Assembly: GCA_945971355.1 (NCBI GenBank)
Contig: CAMFPD010000024.1
Span: 1 to 17,109, forward strand
Source: an uncultured Lachnobacterium sp.
GTDB lineage: Bacteria; Bacillota; Clostridia; Lachnospirales; Lachnospiraceae
Length of the DNA: 17,109 bases
Direction of reading: 5' to 3'
Part shown: piece after piece, positions 6,733 to 15,372 of the stretch
Numbering within the stretch: the stretch's first letter is position 1
Layout: every line of letters starts with the position of its first letter
Translations under genes and position numbers: made by a program
Notes under the pieces: model-generated
Databases searched by the model: none
What the model was told of the DNA's origin: nothing
Seen by the model: only the letters and a program-made list of their open reading frames with translations

Positions 6733-9183
6733 ATGAAAAAGGTAGTAAAAGGCATTGGGCTTTTGTTAATTTGCGTCTCTTATGTGGCAGTCGCTGTACT
6801 GGTTGCAATTTTTGTGTCAAAAAGCGGTGTATATCCATCGGGCTCTGACACAATGTGTCATATATATAAGGGGGATGTGCTATACCGACAGATACAGGAG
6901 GGAAATTATTACCCTCTTTTTGATTGTATGTGGTACAACGGTGTGGAAATGATGCGTTATTGGGCACCGCTGCCTGTGTACTTTCTGGCTATGTGCCAGT
7001 CAATTGCAGGGGGAGACTGTTTTCAGGGGTATTTGCTGTTTATAGCAATTGTATATGTGGCGGGGGCTTTTGCCTGGCTGATAATTGGAGTTAAGCACAA
7101 GCGTCCATGTATGGGAGCCTTTATTGGATTTTTGTGGTTTTTTATACCCAATAATCTTATGGCAATTTTTGTGGAAGGAAATTTGCCAAGAGCTCTCTGT
7201 ATGATCCTGCTGCCTTTGTTTGTGTCATATGTGCATGATTATCTGCTGGAAAATAAATGGAACAGCTTGCCTAAAATGATAATAAGCTTTGCCCTGATGA
7301 TTTTATGTCATTTGGGATACGCAGGAATGTTTTTTTTGGCACTTTTGGTTTTTCTTTTGATATACAGAATTTTATATCATGAGGGCAAAAAGGTTTTGCA
7401 TATAATCATATGTGTTGTGCTAGGCTTCCTGCTCACTGGAATTTGGACATATGCGGCATTGCAGGGCGGAATTAGAAATATTGACAGTTCACAGACTATG
7501 AAGGGGTTCTTTCAGGATGCGTGGATAACCTTAAATCCTTTTCAGCGAATAACATCAGGTCAGGAATATTTTTATTTTGGTCTGGCTGCCTTTTTGTTGA
7601 TTATTTTTGGGGGATTTTTCTCGAGAAGAAAGTCTATATCAGGTTTTTGGACTGCATTTATTATTTTCATTTGCACCACAACAACTATGTATTCGGTTTT
7701 GGTTAAACTCCCAGGAAGCCAGTATTTATGGATGCTTAGATTTATCTCTATTGCACTTTGCTTCGCGTTATATAGTTTCTTTTTGTGGGATTCGTTGAAA
7801 AAACCATATTTGTATGTGTTTGCTGTTTTGCTGGTTCTGGATGTAATTCCTTCGCTGAAGCTGATTTATGGAGATTTGACAAATATAACTCCGGAGAGCC
7901 GGTACGAAACAATGGAGGATACAACCTTAATTGGAGAGGCAAAGAAGATTGCAAACCAAAGAATAGCACTTATGGATTTAAGCACATTAGGTGCGGATGG
8001 CACATATCTGGTTTCTGGTTCAGAGAATGGGGTTAAGGCTGTCTTTGGCGCTGGATGGCAATCTGCGGCAACGGCAACAAATATTGCAACACTTAATGAG
8101 GCACTTCAGAGTGGGTATTATCTGTATATGTTTGACCGCAGCATAGAGATGGGAAGTGACACGGTTCTTGTACGTGTGAGTCAGGCATTGATGAAGGAGG
8201 ATGATATCTCGAAAATCGATAGTGCTGCTTTATGTCTGGATTATAATCTGGTTGATGAGAATAAGGAGTATCGTTTATATCATAAGGAAACAGAGGAAAG
8301 TTTTGGTGTCCGTAGTAAATATTCTGCAATTGGAATCGGAACCTCAGCATCACTTATGTCCTTAGCATTTCCAACAATGGAAGAAACCACGGATACCAAT
8401 TTGAATCACTATTCATATGAGACATTAAAAGAATATGATAGTATATATTTGGCTGGATTTACTTATGATAACAGAGAAGAAGCAGAGGAAATGATTCTAA
8501 GGCTGAGCCGTGAAGGAACCAGAGTTGTTATACTGGCAGATGGGATACCAAGAGATAAGGGCAGTGGACTTCAAAGCTTTGCGGGAGTAAATTGTCAGGA
8601 CATTGTGTTCTCCAATGGGTATCCACAGTTAGATACCATAGATGGAATTCTGTTCCCAAATTTGTTCCCAGAAGGCTATACTACGTGGAAGACAGTTTAT
8701 ATGAATGGTCTCGATGAAGTCTGGGGAACTCTTACTGATTTGGATAGGGAGCTTGGATTCATTGGAACTAAGGATAATGATAATCTTGTATTTGTTGGAC
8801 TGAATCTCTCATATCATTATTCATTGACGCAGGATAAGGGAGTGGGAGAGCTATTAGCAAAGGCACTTTTGCTTGACGGAAATAAGCTTCCTGAGAGAGA
8901 AATTGTTCCTATTGATATTTCATATGGTAAAAATGAGATTATTGTTGAGTCACCTGAGGATAATGTGAATACAACAATTGCCTACTGTGATAATTACAGT
9001 GCAAGTCAGGAAATCTATAGTAAGAATAATCTGACCTATGTGAACAAGGGTAAAACAGTAATAAAAATAAATTATCCATTTTGTCTGGAGGGAACTATAA
9101 TTAGTGTAAGTGCATTGGTTATAACTGCAGTGTTCTTGATTTTAACCAAACGAAAACACGTTAAAGGATGTGTGTTTCCTTGA
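6733..9183 (+). CDS. PTPS_related family membrane protein, GT-C-like
   Basis: An 816-residue membrane protein. A first membrane span at about 9-29 is followed by an outer loop with SGSDTMCHIYKGD (36-48), YYPLFDCMWYNG (59-70) and YWAPLPVYF (76-84). This acidic-residue plus aromatic G-x-x-x-P-L-P pattern resembles the first loop of GT-C glycosyltransferases that use lipid-linked sugars. Roughly ten spans follow up to about residue 378. A large outer domain (about 385-782) contains a Rossmann/amidotransferase-like segment (YDSIYLAGFTYD then EGTRVVILADG, 568-604), and a last span lies at about 786-804 with a basic KRKHVKG tail. The topology matches the family named 6-pyruvoyl-tetrahydropterin synthase-related (Pfam PTPS_related), whose function is not established. 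AGGAGAGGTG precedes the ATG. The stop overlaps the -35 of the proS promoter, and the XrtG operon ends here without a clear terminator. Confidence 0.82.
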   Translation: MKKVVKGIGLLLICVSYVAVAVLVAIFVSKSGVYPSGSDTMCHIYKGDVLYRQIQEGNYYPLFDCMWYNGVEMMRYWAPLPVYFLAMCQSIAGGDCFQGYLLFIAIVYVAGAFAWLIIGVKHKRPCMGAFIGFLWFFIPNNLMAIFVEGNLPRALCMILLPLFVSYVHDYLLENKWNSLPKMIISFALMILCHLGYAGMFFLALLVFLLIYRILYHEGKKVLHIIICVVLGFLLTGIWTYAALQGGIRNIDSSQTMKGFFQDAWITLNPFQRITSGQEYFYFGLAAFLLIIFGGFFSRRKSISGFWTAFIIFICTTTTMYSVLVKLPGSQYLWMLRFISIALCFALYSFFLWDSLKKPYLYVFAVLLVLDVIPSLKLIYGDLTNITPESRYETMEDTTLIGEAKKIANQRIALMDLSTLGADGTYLVSGSENGVKAVFGAGWQSAATATNIATLNEALQSGYYLYMFDRSIEMGSDTVLVRVSQALMKEDDISKIDSAALCLDYNLVDENKEYRLYHKETEESFGVRSKYSAIGIGTSASLMSLAFPTMEETTDTNLNHYSYETLKEYDSIYLAGFTYDNREEAEEMILRLSREGTRVVILADGIPRDKGSGLQSFAGVNCQDIVFSNGYPQLDTIDGILFPNLFPEGYTTWKTVYMNGLDEVWGTLTDLDRELGFIGTKDNDNLVFVGLNLSYHYSLTQDKGVGELLAKALLLDGNKLPEREIVPIDISYGKNEIIVESPEDNVNTTIAYCDNYSASQEIYSKNNLTYVNKGKTVIKINYPFCLEGTIISVSALVITAVFLILTKRKHVKGCVFP

Positions 9184-9208
9184 CATTGGAATGTTATTAG
9201 CATAATAT
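9180..9208 (+). promoter_or_regulatory. Sigma-A-type promoter for proS, overlapping the upstream stop codon
   Basis: A consensus TTGACA at 9180-9185 contains the TGA stop (9181-9183) of the preceding gene. With a 17-base spacer the -10 is TAATAT (9203-9208); CATAAT at 9201-9206 is an alternative with 15-base spacing. This would make proS expression independent of the XrtG cluster. Confidence 0.65.
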
Positions 9209-9246
9209 AAGTTTGAAATATTTCGTCATAAAAAAGGAGAAAAGAA

Positions 9247-10686
9247 ATGGCTAAGGATAAAAAATTAGTAGAAGCCATCACTTCAATGGATGAAGACTTT
9301 GCACAATGGTATACGGATGTTGTGAAAAAAGCGGAGTTGATGGATTATTCATCTGTAAAAGGATGTATGATCTTTAAACCCAATGGGTATGCCATTTGGG
9401 AGAATATACAGAAAAATCTTGATGCAATGTTCAAGGAGACTGGCGTAGAGAATGTATATATGCCAATGTTTATACCAGAGAGCCTCTTACAGAAAGAAAA
9501 GGATCATGTAGAGGGATTCGCACCAGAGGTAGCATGGGTTACTCATGGAGGTCTTGAACAGCTTCAGGAAAGACTTGCAATCAGACCTACATCAGAGACC
9601 TTGTTCTGTGAATTGTATTCTAAGATTGTGCATTCACACAGAGATCTTCCAAAGGTATACAATCAGTGGTGTTCAGTAGTGCGTTGGGAAAAGACAACAA
9701 GACCATTCCTACGTTCATCTGAGTTCCTGTGGCAGGAAGGGCATACTGTTCATGCAACAGCTGAGGAGGCTGAGGCGCGTACAGTACAGATGCTTAACCT
9801 TTATGCAGATTTCTGCGAGAAATATCTTGCAATTCCTATGATTAAAGGCCGCAAGACTGATAAGGAAAAATTTGCAGGAGCTGAGGCCACATATACAATA
9901 GAAGCACTTATGCATGATGGAAAGGCTTTACAGTCTGGAACCTCTCATAATTTTGGGGATGGCTTTGCCAAGGCTTTTGGAATTCAGTACACAGATAAAG
10001 AAAATAAGCTTCAGTATTGTCATGAGACTTCATGGGGTGTATCTACTCGTTTAATAGGAGCTATAATCATGGTTCATGGTGATGACTCAGGACTTGTACT
10101 TCCACCAAGAATTGCACCAACTCAGGTTATGGTTATTCCAATCCAGCAGCAGAAGGATGGGGTTCTTGATAAGGCATATGATCTCAGGGACAAGCTTGCA
10201 GCTGATTACAGAGTAAAAATCGATGCTTCTGACAAGACTCCAGGATGGAAGTTTGCAGAGCAGGAGATTCAGGGAATCCCAGTTCGTATTGAGCTTGGAC
10301 CAAAGGATATCGAGGCAGGACACTGTGTAGTAGTTCGCCGTGACACAAGGGAGAAGATTGTTGTTGGTCTTGATGAGGTAAATGAGAAGCTTGCAGAGAT
10401 TCTCGAGACAATGCAAAAAGATATGCTTGAGAGAGCAAAAGCTCATCTTGCTTCACATATTAACGATGCACATAATTATGATGAGTTTAAGCAGATTGCA
10501 GAGGAGAAGCCTGGCTTTATACGTGCAATGTGGTGCGAGGATGAAGCTTGTGAGCTGAAAATTAAGGAAGATACAACTGTTACAAGCCGTTGTATGCCAT
10601 TTGATGATCAGGAGAAGATTTCTGATGTATGTGTATGCTGCGGAAAACCAGCGCATAAGCTTGTATACTGGGGAAAAGCATATTAG
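9247..10686 (+). CDS. proS: Prolyl-tRNA synthetase, archaeal/eukaryotic type
   Basis: A 479-residue class II aminoacyl-tRNA synthetase that charges tRNA-Pro in the cytoplasm. It lacks the bacterial-type editing insertion and is the shorter archaeal/eukaryotic-like form. Visible motifs are YMPMFIPESLL (71-81, motif 1 region), VVRWEKTTRPFLRSSEFLWQ (144-163, motif 2), GTSHNFGDGFAKAFG (231-245) and HGDDSGLVLPPRIAP (277-291, motif 3). An anticodon-binding domain follows at about 292-400. The C-terminal domain carries Cys430, 435, 449, 462, 464 and 465, candidates for a zinc site, and ends KLVYWGKAY with the terminal Tyr typical of this class. The ATG is preceded by AAGGAGA at 9234-9240 with six-base spacing. 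A promoter lies just upstream, and the next gene follows after 28 bases without a terminator. Confidence 0.97.
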   Translation: MAKDKKLVEAITSMDEDFAQWYTDVVKKAELMDYSSVKGCMIFKPNGYAIWENIQKNLDAMFKETGVENVYMPMFIPESLLQKEKDHVEGFAPEVAWVTHGGLEQLQERLAIRPTSETLFCELYSKIVHSHRDLPKVYNQWCSVVRWEKTTRPFLRSSEFLWQEGHTVHATAEEAEARTVQMLNLYADFCEKYLAIPMIKGRKTDKEKFAGAEATYTIEALMHDGKALQSGTSHNFGDGFAKAFGIQYTDKENKLQYCHETSWGVSTRLIGAIIMVHGDDSGLVLPPRIAPTQVMVIPIQQQKDGVLDKAYDLRDKLAADYRVKIDASDKTPGWKFAEQEIQGIPVRIELGPKDIEAGHCVVVRRDTREKIVVGLDEVNEKLAEILETMQKDMLERAKAHLASHINDAHNYDEFKQIAEEKPGFIRAMWCEDEACELKIKEDTTVTSRCMPFDDQEKISDVCVCCGKPAHKLVYWGKAY

Positions 10687-10714
10687 TATTTAGAAACGTA
10701 TTGGTGAAGTATTT

Positions 10715-13700
10715 ATGTTTGAAAAAGATATTGTTGGGGTTATAGAACAGGTTTATGCCCAGATGGGCAAGGTGAAGAAGAACATTGTTGTAGCGTGCTA
10801 CAACAATGACTTTTCACTTGAAAGCATAGATGAAATACAACGTTATTCTCAAGTGGATGACGTTTTTTTTGCAACCAAAGAGTTTGAGTATAATTTCGTA
10901 ATTGATGCGTTTGCTCCATTCTTAGAAATTATTTTTGAAATGCATAGAACATATGTAGGTGGCGATTTCTATGAGTTTATGGAAGAATGCGGTGTATATT
11001 ATTTACACAGGGATATGCTTCTGGAATGTTATAATACAGGTGTTTGTAAGCGAAAAGAAAGTGTAATTCTTGATGAAGTGGACTATGAGAAAAGCAAGAT
11101 GACAGAGGGATTAGCGTTGATGCTCAAGAGATTGGCAGAGATTAAACCAATTTTTATGATTATCAACAGATTTCAGATTGCCAGTGAAAGTACTATGAAA
11201 TTGGTAGAGCTTTTGCTTGATGAACCAACCTGTCATATTGGAATCGTAATCGGAATGAACGAAAGTCAGCTTGCCCAAAAAGACTGTCCGACTCTTAACA
11301 ATATTATCGAAAAAGCATCAGACGAGAGTCTTGTCTATCATATGGGAAGCACCGGTCAACATCGTAAAGGGATGGAAGGTGCTGTAGATATACAGGAAAT
11401 AGAAACTGTATATAATAAATTCAGCAATGGAATAGAGCTGCTTGACTATGGTCTTATGTCCAAGAACTTAGATACTTTCGAGACAATGCTTAAAAACTGT
11501 GAGCTTCAGGTATCGGAAGAGTGGCGTGTAAAGTTTATTATATTATATGTAAGAGCCTGTATTTTATCAGATAATATTCGTAAAGCCCTTGAACTTATTG
11601 ATGTACTTACATTATCAAAGCTGGAGGGGGAAGAACAACAGAAGTGGCTTGACTACAACTGCGCTTACTACACAGCAGTTTGTTTTATGTATCTTGGAAG
11701 ACTTAATGATGGCCTGAGATATGCTACAGTAGCAAAGGAAATTGCAGAATCACTTAAGGATGAGGAATTAGCATTTGAGGCTGAAGTACTTAAGGTTCAG
11801 CTTCGAATGTCTGGATGGCACAATATTTTCTTTTGCCTTGAGGATGTGTATATTGATGAAGCTCTGCTTGAAAACTTAATGAAGCGTAAGTATGAAAATA
11901 ATCTGGCCCATATTTACATATATGCTTACGATAATGGGCCGGAGGTGGTTGCTAAAGCATATCGCTCTGAAGAGCTTTTGAGGCATTTCAGCAAGGGTGT
12001 AGAACTGGCTATGGAAATAGGCAATGAACAGTTGGTTTATGATGCCTATCAGAAGAATATAATGATTGCGTCCACAAATGGAATGAATGAGATTGCTCTT
12101 TTGTATTCGGTTAGAGCCTATGAATTCATGAGTAAAAGAAATACACTTGATAGAGCAAGAGTGCTTGGAGGAATTGGGTATAATTTATCTGCATTAGGAC
12201 ATAATGAATTGGCGGAAAGTTATTATAATAGATCAATCGAAGCACTTTATGAGCTTAGGCTTCCACAGGATATTGCAGAGAATGATTATAACCTGGCATT
12301 AAATAGTATAATGATGGGGGATTATGCAAAAGCACAGCAATCACTTCAAAGAGTTGTTTTAGCCGTAACACGGCTGAGAATGAATTCTCTTAGAGTTTGT
12401 AATATGTCAAAGCTGTATGCACTTTTGGCATTAGTGAGTGCACTGCAAAATCAGCGATTTAATGCTGACAGATATTTGAAAAATTGCCGTCAGTTTTTAA
12501 ATTATGCTGTTGAGAAAAAAAAAATAACTTCTGAGGAAGTGTTTAAGCATGATTATTCAGTGCTTGACGATGATATGTTTCTCTTTAATTTTGCTACAGG
12601 ATTATTGTGTATGCAGGAGGACAAGGATGAGGAAGCTCTGGAGGCTTTTGAGAAAGCGGAGACATATCTGGTAAAAGCAGAGGGTAATCAGTTCTATGTA
12701 TATAGTATATATAGAAAAAGCAGGATGAAGCTGTTTGAAAAGATGAATAGAACGCAGCTGTACGAGAAAGAGAAAAGCACACTTGATAAGTACATGGAAT
12801 CAGCTAAGCTTATCAAGGAAAGTACTCCGCTACAAATTCTTAATGGAGTTTTAAAAGGTAGAAATGTAGGACCTTGCAGCGTACAGCCTAAGGAAATAGA
12901 TAATCTCATGAAAAGCGCAGGTGTAGGAATAGACTACATAAGAGCTCATGAACAGATGGAATTCCTCAATACATGGCAGAGAATTATTTCTTCTCACAGA
13001 GGAGACGAGAAGGAATTAGTTGAAAATGTCATGAGAGTTTTCCTCAATTATTTTGGAAATGATAAGGCTGCCTATGTTAGATTTGAGGATGATAAACCAG
13101 TGGTATTTTATAACAGCACAGAGGTTGTCATCGATGATGAGATGGCAGGCCTGTTATCGGACAATATGAAACAGTATCAGGATGGTTTTGTAGTATCCAA
13201 GATTAGTGGAAATTTCAATGAACATCTGGATATGATTTCGTATTTTGGAACAGATGATGTTTGTTCATTTGCAGCAATTCCGTTTTTTAATGGCAGAAAG
13301 ATAGAGTCGTTCTTTATTACATATGTAATGATGAAGGAAAACTGGCACAATGCAAACAGCCGTTATATGCTTGACGAGGAGGATTTGAAGATTTATAGGC
13401 TGCTGTGGAGAGAATTGAATGACGCAGTGATTAAAATTCAGGCTAATCGTCAGATTTATGAAATGAATGCGATGCTTGAAAAGAGTGCTGTTACAGATAT
13501 GCTTACCGGAGTGTACAACAGAAGTGGTATGTATAGGGAAATTGGCAAGATGCATGGACAGAGCGCGGCGATTATGTTTATTGATTTGGATAATTTCAAA
13601 CCATATAATGATACATATGGCCATGATGTTGGTGATATTGTGCTTCAGGGAATGTCTAATTTGTTCTGCGATGTAATAGGAGACAAGGGCTTTGTAAGCA

Positions 13701-13996
13701 GGTTTGGTGGAGATGAATTTATCATCTTATTAAATACAAAAGATAAAAAAGAACTTGAAGAGATCGCAAAACAAATATATTCTAGAATTGAGTCATCAAA
13801 TGGTTTTGTCAAAGAGATACAGGCCAGGCTGAATCAGAACATAGAGATGGATGAGAGCAAAAAGATAGGCTGTTCGATTGGTATTTCAATAACAGATTCC
13901 CTGAGTGAGCAGAGTGTTGATGAGATGCTTAGACAGGCTGATGAACTTTTGTACACCATCAAAAAAGGAAAAAAAGGAACTTACGCATTTATATGA
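10715..13996 (+). CDS. TPR-GAF-GGDEF diguanylate cyclase with degenerate N-terminal STAND-like domain
   Basis: A 1093-residue cytoplasmic protein with no membrane span. Residues 1-215 resemble a degenerate AAA/STAND NTPase domain: IFMIINRFQIASESTMKL (147-164) fits the Walker B strand of MalT/LuxR-like proteins with its Asp pair replaced by Asn-Arg, and no GxxxxGK[ST] P-loop is found. Residues about 240-700 are helical TPR-like repeats, clearest at 480-550 and 624-658. A GAF-like domain follows at about 745-905, then a coiled linker and the GGDEF domain (925-1093) with TDMLTGVYNR (927-936), FIDLDNFK (955-962) and intact GGDEF (998-1002). The residues where the inhibitory RxxD I-site would sit read GDKG, so product inhibition at that site is probably missing. 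It should make c-di-GMP from two GTP in response to an unknown signal. A weak GGTGAAG precedes the ATG, 28 bases after proS. Its stop overlaps cca by 4 bp. Confidence 0.9.
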   Translation: MFEKDIVGVIEQVYAQMGKVKKNIVVACYNNDFSLESIDEIQRYSQVDDVFFATKEFEYNFVIDAFAPFLEIIFEMHRTYVGGDFYEFMEECGVYYLHRDMLLECYNTGVCKRKESVILDEVDYEKSKMTEGLALMLKRLAEIKPIFMIINRFQIASESTMKLVELLLDEPTCHIGIVIGMNESQLAQKDCPTLNNIIEKASDESLVYHMGSTGQHRKGMEGAVDIQEIETVYNKFSNGIELLDYGLMSKNLDTFETMLKNCELQVSEEWRVKFIILYVRACILSDNIRKALELIDVLTLSKLEGEEQQKWLDYNCAYYTAVCFMYLGRLNDGLRYATVAKEIAESLKDEELAFEAEVLKVQLRMSGWHNIFFCLEDVYIDEALLENLMKRKYENNLAHIYIYAYDNGPEVVAKAYRSEELLRHFSKGVELAMEIGNEQLVYDAYQKNIMIASTNGMNEIALLYSVRAYEFMSKRNTLDRARVLGGIGYNLSALGHNELAESYYNRSIEALYELRLPQDIAENDYNLALNSIMMGDYAKAQQSLQRVVLAVTRLRMNSLRVCNMSKLYALLALVSALQNQRFNADRYLKNCRQFLNYAVEKKKITSEEVFKHDYSVLDDDMFLFNFATGLLCMQEDKDEEALEAFEKAETYLVKAEGNQFYVYSIYRKSRMKLFEKMNRTQLYEKEKSTLDKYMESAKLIKESTPLQILNGVLKGRNVGPCSVQPKEIDNLMKSAGVGIDYIRAHEQMEFLNTWQRIISSHRGDEKELVENVMRVFLNYFGNDKAAYVRFEDDKPVVFYNSTEVVIDDEMAGLLSDNMKQYQDGFVVSKISGNFNEHLDMISYFGTDDVCSFAAIPFFNGRKIESFFITYVMMKENWHNANSRYMLDEEDLKIYRLLWRELNDAVIKIQANRQIYEMNAMLEKSAVTDMLTGVYNRSGMYREIGKMHGQSAAIMFIDLDNFKPYNDTYGHDVGDIVLQGMSNLFCDVIGDKGFVSRFGGDEFIILLNTKDKKELEEIAKQIYSRIESSNGFVKEIQARLNQNIEMDESKKIGCSIGISITDSLSEQSVDEMLRQADELLYTIKKGKKGTYAFI

Positions 13997-15333
13997 AAAT
14001 GAATTTACCTGAGGATGTTAACTTTATAATTCATAAGTTATACGAAAATGGCTTCGAGGCTTATGCAGTAGGTGGCTGTGTCAGAGATACTATTCTGGGA
14101 AGGGAACCGAAGGATTGGGATATTACCACATCTGCTAAGCCAAATCAGGTAAAAGAATTATTTGATTATACTATTGATACCGGAATAGAACACGGAACAG
14201 TTACCGTAATGCTTAACCATGTAGGCTACGAGGTGACTACATACAGGATTGATGGGGAATATGAGGACAATCGTCATCCTAAGGAAGTGATTTTTACATC
14301 AAATCTTGTGGAAGACCTGAAAAGAAGAGATTTCACAATAAATGCTATGGCTTACAATGAAAGAGAAGGCCTTATAGATGTCTTTGGAGGAGAACAGGAT
14401 TTAAAGGATAAGCTGGTGAGATGTGTAGGAACCGCGGAGGACAGATTTGGTGAGGACGCTCTCAGAATGCTTAGAGCTGTAAGATTTGCGGCACAGCTTG
14501 GTTTTGAAATTGTTCCAGAGACGGCTCAGGCGATAAAAAAGCTTGCTCCAACAATTGAACACGTAAGTGCAGAGCGGATACAGGTGGAAATGGTAAAGCT
14601 TCTGACATCTTCTCATCCGGAGGAAATTAGAACGACATATGAACTTGGGCTTACAAAGGTATTTTTGCCTGAGTTTGATGTGATGATGGGAACACCTCAG
14701 GTTAATAAGCATCATGCGTATTCAGTGGGGGAACATACCATAGTATCTCTGCAAAATGTGGAGCCGGATAAGGTGCTGAGGCTTGCCATTCTCCTTCATG
14801 ATGTGGCAAAGCCTGTTTGTAAAACTGTTGATGACTGTGGACAGGAACATTATTATGGACATCCCGGAAAAAGTGCTGAAATGGCAAAGGCTATTTTGCG
14901 CCGCCTGAAATTTGATAATAAAACAATAGATGTATGTACACAGCTTATAAAGTATCATGACGAAAGACCACAGATAACGGAGAAGAGCATTCGGAAAGCT
15001 ATCAGCAAAATAGGGGTTGAGACAATCCCTGATTTGCTCAAGGTTAAGAAGGCTGATTGTCTGGGGCAGAGCATGTACAGAAGAGAGGAAAAGCTTCAAT
15101 ATATTGATGAATTTCAGAAAATGTATGAGCAGATTCTTGAGAAAAAGCAGTGTGTGCAGAAAAAAGATATGAAGATAAATGGTCGAGATCTCATAAATAT
15201 AGGCATGAAACCGGGAAAAGAGTTGGGGCTGGTGTTGGATGAATTATTTGATATGGTAATTGAGAATCCAGGTCTGAATACTCATGAAAAATTAATAGAA
15301 CTTGCACATAAAAAAGCAAATCCTCTCATATGA
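13993..15333 (+). CDS. cca: CCA tRNA nucleotidyltransferase with HD domain
   Basis: A 446-residue class II nucleotidyltransferase that adds or repairs the 3' CCA end of tRNAs. The catalytic head shows VGGCVRD (26-32) and DWDI (41-44, metal-binding DxD), followed by HGTV (68-71) and RRDFTINAMA (111-120). EDALRMLRAVRFAAQLGFEI (154-173) is the nucleotide-recognition/neck region. An HD domain is present (HAYSVGEHT 241-249; LLHDVAKP 267-274; YYGHPGKS 287-294), as in many Firmicutes CCA enzymes. The ATG overlaps the upstream TGA (ATGA), indicating translational coupling to the diguanylate cyclase gene; a second Met at residue 3 is an alternative. Its last codons form the 5' arm of a terminator. The family includes A-adding and CC-adding subtypes, which cannot be told apart here. 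Confidence 0.93.
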   Translation: MKMNLPEDVNFIIHKLYENGFEAYAVGGCVRDTILGREPKDWDITTSAKPNQVKELFDYTIDTGIEHGTVTVMLNHVGYEVTTYRIDGEYEDNRHPKEVIFTSNLVEDLKRRDFTINAMAYNEREGLIDVFGGEQDLKDKLVRCVGTAEDRFGEDALRMLRAVRFAAQLGFEIVPETAQAIKKLAPTIEHVSAERIQVEMVKLLTSSHPEEIRTTYELGLTKVFLPEFDVMMGTPQVNKHHAYSVGEHTIVSLQNVEPDKVLRLAILLHDVAKPVCKTVDDCGQEHYYGHPGKSAEMAKAILRRLKFDNKTIDVCTQLIKYHDERPQITEKSIRKAISKIGVETIPDLLKVKKADCLGQSMYRREEKLQYIDEFQKMYEQILEKKQCVQKKDMKINGRDLINIGMKPGKELGLVLDELFDMVIENPGLNTHEKLIELAHKKANPLI

Positions 15334-15368
15334 TGAACAGATACAAGAGTCATGTGAGGGGGTTTTTT
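15322..15368 (+). terminator. Intrinsic terminator overlapping the cca stop and the next gene's ribosome binding site
   Basis: CCTCTCATATGA (15322-15333, including the cca stop) pairs with TCATGTGAGGGG (15350-15361). The stem is 12 bp with two G-U pairs and a 16-base loop, followed by six T at 15363-15368. It should end the proS-GGDEF-cca transcript. The 3' arm contains the GAGGGGG used as ribosome binding site by the next gene, so folding also hides that site in read-through RNA. Confidence 0.75.
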
Positions 15369-15372
15369 ATTG
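15356..15372 (+). promoter_or_regulatory. Ribosome binding site and TTG start of the CotS-like gene
   Basis: GAGGGGG at 15356-15362 lies seven bases before the TTG at 15370-15372. An in-frame stop at 15355-15357 rules out earlier starts, and no ATG or GTG is available before codon 48, which lies inside conserved sequence. The TTG start is therefore preferred. Confidence 0.65.

Noticed and set aside
9154..9177. AAACAC / GTGTTT inverted repeat near the end of the 816-residue gene as a terminator
   Set aside because: Only 6 bp, AT-rich, with a 12-base loop, no U-tract and a position inside coding sequence.
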